Positions 33,485 through 39,828 of a stretch of 64,000 nt of DNA are shown here, one piece after another. The DNA is taken from the NCBI RefSeq assembly GCF_002803085.1, contig NZ_NNBJ01000016.1, forward strand, positions 1-64,000, given 5' to 3'. How positions within the stretch are numbered: position 1 is the stretch's first letter; each line of letters starts with the position of its first letter. The position numbers were made by a program, and so were the translations under genes. The notes under the pieces were generated by a model that made no database searches, was not told the origin of the DNA, and saw only the letters and a program-made list of their open reading frames with translations. The stretch is from Streptomyces sp. CB01201 (GTDB lineage: Bacteria > Actinomycetota > Actinomycetes > Streptomycetales > Streptomycetaceae).

Positions 33485-34134
33485 ACGGCACCAAGGGCGG
33501 CCGGGGCCGCCGCATCGTCCTGTGGAGGCACGGCCAGACGGCCTGGAACCTGGAACGCCGCTTCCAGGGCTCCACGGACATCGAGCTGACCGAGACGGGC
33601 ATCGGCCAGGCGCATCGGGCCGCGCGCCTGCTGGCCGCGCTGAAGCCGGACGCGATCGTGGCGTCCGACCTTCAGCGGGCCGCCGCCACCGCCGCCGAGC
33701 TGGCGGCCGTGACCGGTCTGCCGGTCGAGCACGACTCGGGCCTGCGGGAGACGTACGCGGGCGCCTGGCAGGGGCTCACGCACGAGGAGATCGTCGCCCA
33801 GTACGGCGAGCAGTACGCCGCGTGGAAGCGCGGCGAGCCGGTGCGCCGGGGCGGCGGCGAGCTGGAGACCGAGGTCGCCGACCGGGCCGCCCCGGTCGTG
33901 CTGCGCCATGCCGACAAGCTGCCCGACGGCGGCACGCTCGTCGTCGTGAGCCACGGCGGCACCATCCGCACCACCATCGGTCGCCTCCTCGGCCTGGAGG
34001 CGCACCACTGGGAAGGCCTCGGCGGCCTCACCAACTGTTGCTGGTCCGTCCTCGGCGAGGGCGCGCGCGGCTGGCGCCTGCTGGAACACAACGCCGGCAC
34101 ACTGCCCGAGCCGGTCCTCGGCGACGACGACTAA
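33481..34134 (+). CDS. Histidine phosphatase (phosphoglycerate mutase-like), CTG start
   Basis: This is a 217-aa histidine phosphatase superfamily enzyme. The catalytic RHGQTAWN (RHG with His near residue 17), the second-half LRETYAGAWQG and the late SHGG motif are intact. An in-frame stop at 33472-33474 leaves no ATG or GTG before the RHG motif; the first GTG (33658) would delete it. The start is therefore most likely CTG at 33481, in a CTGA overlap with the rsfS stop, preceded by GGTGAG. Substrate is unknown. Confidence 0.85.
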   Translation: MNGTKGGRGRRIVLWRHGQTAWNLERRFQGSTDIELTETGIGQAHRAARLLAALKPDAIVASDLQRAAATAAELAAVTGLPVEHDSGLRETYAGAWQGLTHEEIVAQYGEQYAAWKRGEPVRRGGGELETEVADRAAPVVLRHADKLPDGGTLVVVSHGGTIRTTIGRLLGLEAHHWEGLGGLTNCCWSVLGEGARGWRLLEHNAGTLPEPVLGDDD

Positions 34135-34163
34135 CCGCTGCTCAGAGGCGGTGACGGGCGGAT

Positions 34164-34193
34164 TTCACTTTCCGGCAGGTCACAGGCTAAAGT
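34164..34193 (+). promoter_or_regulatory. Promoter of first tRNA-Ala
   Basis: TTCACT (34164-34169) and TAAAGT (34188-34193) are 18 nt apart, about 55 nt before the tRNA. A comparable TAATGT (36312-36317) precedes the second tRNA copy. Confidence 0.5.
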
Positions 34194-34246
34194 TCTTCTT
34201 GTTCGCAGCGAGGGACCGCCGAAGAAGCGGGAACAAGCCGAACAGC

Positions 34247-34319
34247 GGGGCTATAGCTCAGTTGGTAGAGCGCCTGCATGGCATGCAGGAGGTCAGGAGT
34301 TCAATTCTCCTTAGCTCCA
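34247..34319 (+). tRNA. tRNA-Ala (anticodon GGC), copy 1
   Basis: A 73-nt cloverleaf with acceptor GGGGCTA pairing with TAGCTCC, discriminator A, D arm GCTCAGTTGGTAGAGC, anticodon stem CCTGC/GCAGG with loop ATGGCAT (anticodon GGC, reading GCC), and T arm AGGAG-TTCAATT-CTCCT. The CCA end is not encoded. It is identical to the copy at 36362. Confidence 0.97.
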
Positions 34320-34325
34320 CAGTCG

Positions 34326-34353
34326 GATCCCGTCCCCTCAGGGGGGCGGGATC
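34326..34353 (+). terminator. Terminator of tRNA-Ala copy 1
   Basis: A 12-bp stem (34326-34337 with 34342-34353, one G-T pair) begins 6 nt after the tRNA and is followed by TTCT. Confidence 0.7.
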
Positions 34354-34639
34354 TTCTCGTTGTGCGGCCGAAGCTCGTCGTGCGGCCGAAGCCCGCCGTC
34401 CGGACAGAACCGGTTGTGTGGCCAGAACTGTGCGTCCGGCGGAGCCCTGTCCTCCGGTGAGTCCGGGGGCGCGCGCATCCGCCCGCGCGCCGCGGCAGCA
34501 CTCCTTCGCACCGACGGTCCTGTCCGTCCTGGGCGGCCTGTCCGATCTCGTACGGTGACGGCACCGACCCTCTTGCGAGGGCATGGCAGAATCGGGACGG
34601 CCGGAGGGGGACGACGGACCGAACGGGAGGGAGCGCGCG

Positions 34640-34810
34640 ATGCCCGCGAGTCGCGAAGAATTCCCGCAGTCGTCCGGCGGACCGCGCGCCTCGGCTTCCA
34701 GCGCCCCCCTGAGCTGCCCGTCCTGCGGCTCCGCACACGTCGCCCAGATGCTCGGCGACAACGGCGGAGTGTCCTACGTGTGCACGGCCTGCGGCCACAG
34801 CTGGAGCTGA
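34640..34810 (+). CDS. Small zinc-ribbon protein
   Basis: This 56-aa protein has CPSCGSAHVAQ then CTACGHSW, two CxxC pairs 22 residues apart, typical of a rubredoxin-like or TFIIS-like zinc ribbon. GGGAGGGAG 6 nt before ATG 34640 fixes the start; ATG 34583 lacks a comparable site. The next small gene also has two cysteine pairs and starts just 2 bp after this stop. Function unknown; nucleic acid binding is possible. Confidence 0.75.
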   Translation: MPASREEFPQSSGGPRASASSAPLSCPSCGSAHVAQMLGDNGGVSYVCTACGHSWS

Positions 34811-34812
34811 AC

Positions 34813-35046
34813 ATGGGTGCACACAGGCGGAAATGCGACTGGTGCGGCAGTGGTACGCCCATCGTCAGGGACATGGATCCGGTCAACACCGACTATCAGT
34901 ACTGGTGCGAGGAATGCGCCCGGGCGCTGATCATAAAGGGCGACCCGATCGAGACCTACCGGGAACTTGAGGGCGAGCCGATCTACGGCCGACTCCTCGA
35001 AGCGCACTGCACCCTCAAGCGCTTCTACTCCTTCGCGACGGCCTGA
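34813..35046 (+). CDS. Small two-CxxC protein
   Basis: This 77-aa protein has CDWCG near the N terminus and CEEC about 25 residues later, a probable zinc site, then an aliphatic/charged segment. It is co-transcribed with the zinc-ribbon gene (2-bp gap, CTGGAG as RBS). Its 3' end overlaps by 32 bp the 3' end of the convergent membrane glycosyltransferase gene. Function unknown. Confidence 0.72.
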   Translation: MGAHRRKCDWCGSGTPIVRDMDPVNTDYQYWCEECARALIIKGDPIETYRELEGEPIYGRLLEAHCTLKRFYSFATA

Positions 35047-36241
35047 GCGCCGCGAGCACGAGGAAACCCACCCCCGCCAGCGTATAGAGCGCGGAGAGCG
35101 CCATCTGGCCGCCGCTCTGGGCCAGTTCGGGCCGGCTCGTGCCATGCGGCACCCACCAGAGCGCGTACAGGCAGAAGACGGCGCCGAGCAGCGCCCAGCG
35201 CGACCTCTCGGCCACGAGCAGCACCACCACCGGCACGCACCACACCCAGTGGTGCGACCAGGACACCGGGCTCACCAGAAGCGCCGTCACCGCGCAGGCC
35301 GTCGCCGCCCGGGCCCGCTCCCCGCGCAGTTCGGCACGTACGGCGACGGCGAGACCGAGCACCGCCGCGACGACCGCGGCCGCCGTCCACCACGGGCCGG
35401 GCTCGCCGGTGTGCAACAGCCGGGCCAGCACCCCGCGCAGCGACTGGTTGGCGGTGTCCTCGGCGTGGCCGACCCGGCCGGCCTCGAACACCATCGACGT
35501 CCAGAAGCGCAGCGAGTCGTGGGGGAGCGCCATCGCGGCCGCCGCCGTGGCCGCGCAGAACACCGCGGCGGCCCTGATGGTGACGGCGAGCGGAAAGTTC
35601 CCGGCGCCGCTCCTCTTTCGGATGACGGCGGTGATCAGCAGGAAGAGCCCGAACAGCGCGGGCGTGAGCTTCAGCGCGGCGGCGAGGCCGATACCGGTGC
35701 CCGCCCGGCGGTCGCCCCGCTCGCGGGTGAGGTCCCAGAGCACGGCGACCGCGAGCAGCAGATTGATCTGGCCGTAGCGCAGGGTGGTCCACACCGGCTC
35801 GCACCAGACGGCGAGCGCGGCGATCCACAGCGCGGCCCCGGGCCGGCGCATCCACAGCGGGGCCCCGGGCCGGCCAGGGACCGCGAGCCGCAGCGACAGC
35901 TCGGCCAGCGCGACCAGCAGCCCCAGGTTCGCGACGGTAGCCAGGGTCCGCAGTTCGGGGATGCCGGGCAGGGTGAGCGGGGTGAACAGCAGGGCCGCGA
36001 ACGGCGGGTAGGTGGTGGGCAGCTGCGCCCGGGTGGCGCGCATCGCGTAGAGGTCGGCGCCGGCCCGCACCGTCTGGCCCTCGGCGCGGTAGACCAGCAG
36101 GTCGATCATCGAGACCCCCGCGGCCCGCTGAGCGGCCCAGAACGCCGCGAAGGACAGCAGGCAGACGGCGGCCGCGAGCGGCACGGGGCGGCGGGCGGAG
36201 GGGAAGCGGGCAGCGGTGTGCACCAGCACCTTCACGGTCAC
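35015..36241 (-). CDS. GT87-like (DUF2029) polyprenol-phosphate mannosyltransferase
   Basis: This is a 408-aa polytopic protein with about ten helices. The first loop has DLLVYRAEG, a GT-C style catalytic Asp placement, followed by YPPFAALLF; later motifs are RYGQINLLLAV, ALKLTPALFGL and VSWSHHWVW. These are hallmarks of the α-1,2-mannosyltransferase DUF2029 family, which uses polyprenyl-phosphate mannose outside the membrane. An ATG further upstream would overlap the tRNA gene, so GTG 36241 is preferred; TAACGT 8 nt before it suggests a leaderless mRNA. Confidence 0.82.
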   Translation of the reverse strand: MTVKVLVHTAARFPSARRPVPLAAAVCLLSFAAFWAAQRAAGVSMIDLLVYRAEGQTVRAGADLYAMRATRAQLPTTYPPFAALLFTPLTLPGIPELRTLATVANLGLLVALAELSLRLAVPGRPGAPLWMRRPGAALWIAALAVWCEPVWTTLRYGQINLLLAVAVLWDLTRERGDRRAGTGIGLAAALKLTPALFGLFLLITAVIRKRSGAGNFPLAVTIRAAAVFCAATAAAAMALPHDSLRFWTSMVFEAGRVGHAEDTANQSLRGVLARLLHTGEPGPWWTAAAVVAAVLGLAVAVRAELRGERARAATACAVTALLVSPVSWSHHWVWCVPVVVLLVAERSRWALLGAVFCLYALWWVPHGTSRPELAQSGGQMALSALYTLAGVGFLVLAALRPSRRSRSA

Positions 36242-36249
36242 GAAGGTGG

Positions 36250-36255
36250 ACGTTA
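36250..36255 (-). promoter_or_regulatory. -10 box for GT87-like gene
   Basis: On the minus strand TAACGT lies 8 nt before GTG 36241. No RBS is close enough. Confidence 0.45.
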
Positions 36256-36361
36256 CCGCCCTTCTCCGTACAGAACGGAAACCGATTTGGTGAAGCACCG
36301 GGGTGACCGTGTAATGTTCTCGATGTCGCCGCGGGAAACCGGACGACAAAGAAGCAAACAA

Positions 36362-36434
36362 GGGGCTATAGCTCAGTTGGTAGAGCGCCTGCATGGCATG
36401 CAGGAGGTCAGGAGTTCAATTCTCCTTAGCTCCA
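36362..36434 (+). tRNA. tRNA-Ala (anticodon GGC), copy 2
   Basis: This copy is identical over 73 nt to the copy at 34247, including the anticodon loop ATGGCAT. The flanks differ on both sides beyond the two bases after the discriminator. CCA is not encoded. Confidence 0.97.
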
Positions 36435-36439
36435 CAGTA

Positions 36440-36478
36440 AAGAAGGCGGGCCGTCCGATTCGGATGGCCCGCCTTCTT
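36440..36478. terminator. Terminator of tRNA-Ala copy 2
   Basis: An 18-bp hairpin (13 bp perfect outer stem 36440-36452 with 36466-36478, then GTCCG with CGGAT and an ATT loop) starts 6 nt after the tRNA. It also serves the minus-strand gene whose stop is at 36507. Confidence 0.8.
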
Positions 36479-36506
36479 GTTGTGCCTGCCTTGTGATCGA
36501 AAACGG

Positions 36507-38066
36507 TCAACTCCGGCCGCTGCCCAGGGCCTTGCGGCTGGCCTGGGGGAGCGCGGCCGGGGCCTGCTCGATCCGGAGCGCGAGCGCCGGGCAGCGGCGC
36601 ACGGCCCGTTGGGCGCGCCCCCGCAGATGCATGGGCACGGTGGCGTCGGCGACCAGGGGGTAGCCGTCCGGGCCGAGCCGGATCAGCTCCGGCACGATGT
36701 CCGCACAGAGCCCGTGGCCCTCGCACAGCGTCCAGTCCACCAGCACCTTCTCGCCGCTCGGCACGCCCTCCTCGCGGTAGCCCACCGCGGGCAGCGGCAG
36801 CACACCGACCGTGGGCCGGCCGCAGCCCCCGCCGAGCACATGGGCCGCCAGGTCGTCCGTGAACGCGGCCAGTGTGGATGCGAGGAAGCGGGCCGAGCCG
36901 TCGGGGTGCTTGCAGGCGCCGCGGCCCTTCACCGCACCCGTCACCTCGCGCAGCGCCTCCAGGGCGGCCGGGCCGCCGCCGTTCAGCACATCGGCGAGTC
37001 CGCCGGCCGCGGCCGGAAGGCCCAGCCTGCACGGGCCGCACTGGCCCGCCGTTTCCGCCGCGAGCCACTCCGCCACTCGAAGCGCCTCGCCTAGCGCGCA
37101 TGTGCCCGGCCCGATCGGCAGGATGGCGCCGGCCCCGAGGGCCCCGCCGAGCGCCGAGAGCGAGGCGCGCGAGACGGCCGCGTCGTGGGCGGCCACCGAG
37201 TTCAGCCAGCTGCCGTGGTAGCCGCCGGTCAGCACGCCCTGGGGCAGCGCGGGCGCCCCGGCCAGCTGGAGGACGTACCGCAGCGGCACTCCGGTGGGGA
37301 CCTCGACCACCATCGGGCGGGCCACCGCCCCGGACAACGTCAGGAGGACCGTGCCGGGTTCGCCCGGCTCGCCGGTGTTGCAGAAGCGGCGCGGGCCGAT
37401 CCGGGCGGCCACCGCGAGCTGCGCGAAGGTCTCGGCGTTGGAGAGCAGCGTCGGGGCGCCGCCGACCCCCGATTCGGCGGCCCGCTCGCGGCGGCCGGGC
37501 GGCAGGGCGGGCCCGCCGTCCACGGCCCGGATCACGGCGGAGGCCTCGCCGGACACCATGCGCTCGGGGGTGCGGACCACGCGGGCGCGCAAGGGCGAAC
37601 TGCGCTTGTCGGCCAGGCCGCGCTCATCGAGGGCGGCACGCACCGAGGCCTCGGTCGAATCGCGGGTGACGGCGATCACCAGCGTGCGGGCCCCGAGGGC
37701 CTCGGCGGCCAGCAGGGCGCCGTCCAGGACGAGATGGGGGGCCCGGCACACCAGGACGGTGTCCTTGCGGCAGGCGGGCTCTCCCTCGCTCGCGTTGACG
37801 ACGACGACCGGGCGTATGCCGCGCCGGATCGCCGCGGAGGCCACCGCCCGCAGTTTGCGGCCGAAGGGGAAACCGGCGCCGCCGCGGCCGTTGAGCGCGA
37901 TGTCGTCGGCGAGCTGGGCGAGGCGTTCGCCGTCGACCGGTTTCAGCGGGCCGTGCACCTTGAGGTGCATCGGCAGGGCCAGGCGCTCGACGAGGTCGAA
38001 GCCCGCGGTCAGATGGGGCAGGCCGACGACGCGGACTTCGGGAACATCGGGGAGGGGCGTGTTCAT
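36507..38066 (-). CDS. NuoF-like NADH-binding protein fused to a ferredoxin
   Basis: This is a 519-aa predicted redox protein. The N-terminal NuoF-like part has GRGGAGFPFGRKL (NADH/FMN loop) and NASEGEPACRKD, followed by an SLBB-like region (EVPTGVPLRYVLQLAG) and a cluster-binding stretch GQCGPCRLG with ACKHPDG. The last 75 residues are a small ferredoxin domain with CEGHGLC (C-x5-C) and RRCP, as in [3Fe-4S] ferredoxins of Streptomyces P450 systems. AGGAG precedes ATG 38066. The cytochrome-b-like gene upstream is 28 bp away, so the two probably form one electron-transfer unit. Confidence 0.82.
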   Translation of the reverse strand: MNTPLPDVPEVRVVGLPHLTAGFDLVERLALPMHLKVHGPLKPVDGERLAQLADDIALNGRGGAGFPFGRKLRAVASAAIRRGIRPVVVVNASEGEPACRKDTVLVCRAPHLVLDGALLAAEALGARTLVIAVTRDSTEASVRAALDERGLADKRSSPLRARVVRTPERMVSGEASAVIRAVDGGPALPPGRRERAAESGVGGAPTLLSNAETFAQLAVAARIGPRRFCNTGEPGEPGTVLLTLSGAVARPMVVEVPTGVPLRYVLQLAGAPALPQGVLTGGYHGSWLNSVAAHDAAVSRASLSALGGALGAGAILPIGPGTCALGEALRVAEWLAAETAGQCGPCRLGLPAAAGGLADVLNGGGPAALEALREVTGAVKGRGACKHPDGSARFLASTLAAFTDDLAAHVLGGGCGRPTVGVLPLPAVGYREEGVPSGEKVLVDWTLCEGHGLCADIVPELIRLGPDGYPLVADATVPMHLRGRAQRAVRRCPALALRIEQAPAALPQASRKALGSGRS

Positions 38067-38094
38067 GGTCGTACTCCTGCGGTTGCGGGCACCG

Positions 38095-39390
38095 TCACGG
38101 GCGTTCCCCCGAGGAACCCGGCTGCGCATGCCAGGGCTCGCCGGCGGCCGGCGGCTGGTAGGGCGCGGACGGCGCGGGGGCGGGCAGCGGCTCGGGGGGA
38201 CGCGGCGCGGGCGCGGGCCAGCGGGAGGGCGGGGGCGCGGCGGGAGCCAGGGAGACCGCGCGGTAGCCCGCCGAGATGCCGGTGCCCGCGTGGCCGCGTA
38301 CCTCCTGGCCTGCGGCCGGACGATAGCGGGGAGGGGCCTCGTGCGGCGGCTCGTACAGGGCGCGCGGCTGCTCGAACTGCCGTGTCCTTTCGAGGAGTTC
38401 GTCGGCGGCCTGCGCACCACGCAGTGGCCGCGTCTGCCGCTCCTCATACGCCTCACAAGCCTCATAAGAGGGTGCGCCCAAGGGCTCGTAGGGCGGCTCG
38501 AAGGCCGACTGCCCGTAACCCGGCGCACCCGGCGCACCCGGCGCACCATCCGAGCCCGGCGCCTCGTACGGCTCGAACGAGGGCGGTGTCGTGGGCCGCG
38601 GCGGCACGGCGGGCTCCGGCCGCTCGCTCTCCGGGCGCGGGCGGACGGCGGCGAGCCGGGCGGCGATGCGGCGCTTGACCGGGCGGGGGAGCGCGCGTAC
38701 GGCCAGCGCGCCCGCGACTCCCGCCAGGCTCAGGGCGTACATCGCGACGACCCAGCCGGCCGGTGGGCGGCCCGCGTACAGGCCGTGCACCAGCGCCGAG
38801 CACCAGGCCGGATAGGCCAGCATGTGCACCGCGCGCCAGCGGCTCGCGATGCGGCCCGGGGTGGCGAAGGCGCTGCGCATCGCGCCCGTGGCGGCCGTGA
38901 GGACCATCAGGACGCCGGCGAGCGACCCGAAGCCGATCAGGCCGGACGCACCGGTCGTGCCCAGTCCGAACGGGACCACGGCACCGAGCAGGCCGACATG
39001 GCCGAGCGCGATCTTGACGGTGACGTGGAGGACCAGGAAGCCGATGGAGGCGACCGCGGTCGCGCGGTGGACGGCCTGCGCCATGAGGCGGTCGCGCGGG
39101 GTGAGGAAGAGGCGGTCGGTGGCCAGCAGGCCCCAGGCGACGGAGGCGGTCAGGGAGACCAGGGACAGGACGCCGGCGGTGAAGTCCAGGGCGGCGCGCA
39201 GGGCGCCCGACGAGAGGAGCGCCAGCGGCGGTATGAGCAGGGCGACGACGCCGAGTGCGGCGGCGGAGAGTCCGCCTCTACGGGCCGGTCGGCCCAGTGC
39301 GGCGGCGGAGAGCCCGCCCCTGCGGGCCGGACGGCCCCGGGCGGTGTTCTGGCGCGGGCGGAGCGGGTGGAGCGGATTGCGAGGTTTCAT
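38095..39390 (-). CDS. Cytochrome b / ferric-reductase-like membrane protein with Pro-rich tail
   Basis: This 431-aa protein has about six helices in residues 45-235. Paired histidines on two helices (HRATAVASIGFLVLH and RAVHMLAYPAWCSALVH) could bind two haems, as in cytochrome b or ferric reductases. The last 190 residues are a Pro/Ala/Glu/Tyr-rich cytoplasmic tail. The N terminus holds a tandem peptide duplication GRPARRGGLSAAALG. TAGCAT on the minus strand (39441-39436) is a -10 candidate. It probably passes electrons between the membrane and the NuoF/ferredoxin partner; direction unknown. Confidence 0.75.
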   Translation of the reverse strand: MKPRNPLHPLRPRQNTARGRPARRGGLSAAALGRPARRGGLSAAALGVVALLIPPLALLSSGALRAALDFTAGVLSLVSLTASVAWGLLATDRLFLTPRDRLMAQAVHRATAVASIGFLVLHVTVKIALGHVGLLGAVVPFGLGTTGASGLIGFGSLAGVLMVLTAATGAMRSAFATPGRIASRWRAVHMLAYPAWCSALVHGLYAGRPPAGWVVAMYALSLAGVAGALAVRALPRPVKRRIAARLAAVRPRPESERPEPAVPPRPTTPPSFEPYEAPGSDGAPGAPGAPGYGQSAFEPPYEPLGAPSYEACEAYEERQTRPLRGAQAADELLERTRQFEQPRALYEPPHEAPPRYRPAAGQEVRGHAGTGISAGYRAVSLAPAAPPPSRWPAPAPRPPEPLPAPAPSAPYQPPAAGEPWHAQPGSSGERP

Positions 39391-39435
39391 GGTGGGGCGA
39401 CTCCGAATGGTTCGGCAAAGCGGTCCCGTGGCGGC

Positions 39436-39441
39436 ATGCTA
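39436..39441 (-). promoter_or_regulatory. -10 box for cytochrome-b-like operon
   Basis: TAGCAT on the minus strand, about 45 nt before the ATG at 39390. Confidence 0.45.
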
Positions 39442-39518
39442 GGTCGCCCCATACCAGCCGGTACGGGGTTTGAGCGGTTGCCCCAGAAGAGGGCGGTACG
39501 CGGAGTAACCTCGCCCCC

Positions 39519-39551
39519 GGGCACCCCCCGGGCACCCCCCGGGCACCCCCC
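39519..39551. repeat. GGGCACCCCCC tandem repeat, three copies
   Basis: Three exact 11-bp copies lie in the divergent gap between the cytochrome-b-like operon and the leuS leader. Nothing else is seen in 39442-39630 apart from these and GC-rich palindromes. Confidence 0.85.
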
Positions 39552-39630
39552 GGGGGCATGTGCGGGCCCCACCGGTATGCACCGCGGCACCCCCCACGGA
39601 CACTCCGTGCGGCCCTTGCGGGGCCTGCGG

Positions 39631-39636
39631 TACCCT
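39631..39636 (+). promoter_or_regulatory. leuS: -10 box for leuS leader
   Basis: TACCCT ends exactly 6 nt before the ATG of the 12-codon leader peptide, so the attenuator RNA probably begins with its own start codon. Confidence 0.6.
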
Positions 39637-39642
39637 GACGCC

Positions 39643-39681
39643 ATGCGTGCCGTACGCCTTCTGCTTAGCGAGCCGCGCTGA
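39643..39681 (+). CDS. leuS leader peptide, 12 aa
   Basis: The ORF encodes MRAVRLLLSEPR. Three successive leucine codons (CTT CTG CTT, including the rare CTT twice in this genome) lie in mid-peptide. It is followed by a stem (39688-39694 with 39706-39712) and then by a U-tailed terminator before leuS. This layout is that of a ribosome-mediated transcription attenuator sensing charged tRNA-Leu. Confidence 0.7.
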   Translation: MRAVRLLLSEPR

Positions 39682-39726
39682 ACACTCCCGACCGATGAAC
39701 AGATCCGGTCGGACTCGGCGCGGCGC

Positions 39727-39752
39727 CCCCTCCTGTGCGAGGGGTTTTTTCG
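39727..39752 (+). terminator. Attenuator terminator of leuS
   Basis: A CCCCTC/GAGGGG stem (39727-39732 with 39739-39744) is followed by six T (39745-39750). It is the only textbook U-tract terminator noticed in the window and lies inside the leuS leader, so it must be conditional. Confidence 0.8.
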
Positions 39753-39828
39753 TTTGGCGATTCGATGGCGGATCGACGGACGAACGCTCGTAACCGCTGG
39801 CAGAGACGATCGATGGAGCTTTGAGGAC

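Noticed and set aside
33658..34134. Histidine phosphatase starting at GTG 33658
   Set aside because: This start would remove the RHG catalytic motif; the CTG at 33481 keeps it and fits the overlap with rsfS.
36242..36394. N-terminal extension of the GT87-like protein to ATG 36394
   Set aside because: It would start inside the tRNA-Ala gene and the added residues have no domain character.
34247..36434. Integrated mobile element between the tRNA-Ala copies
   Set aside because: No integrase, excisionase or att duplication beyond the tRNAs themselves was seen; genes inside have normal core codon use.
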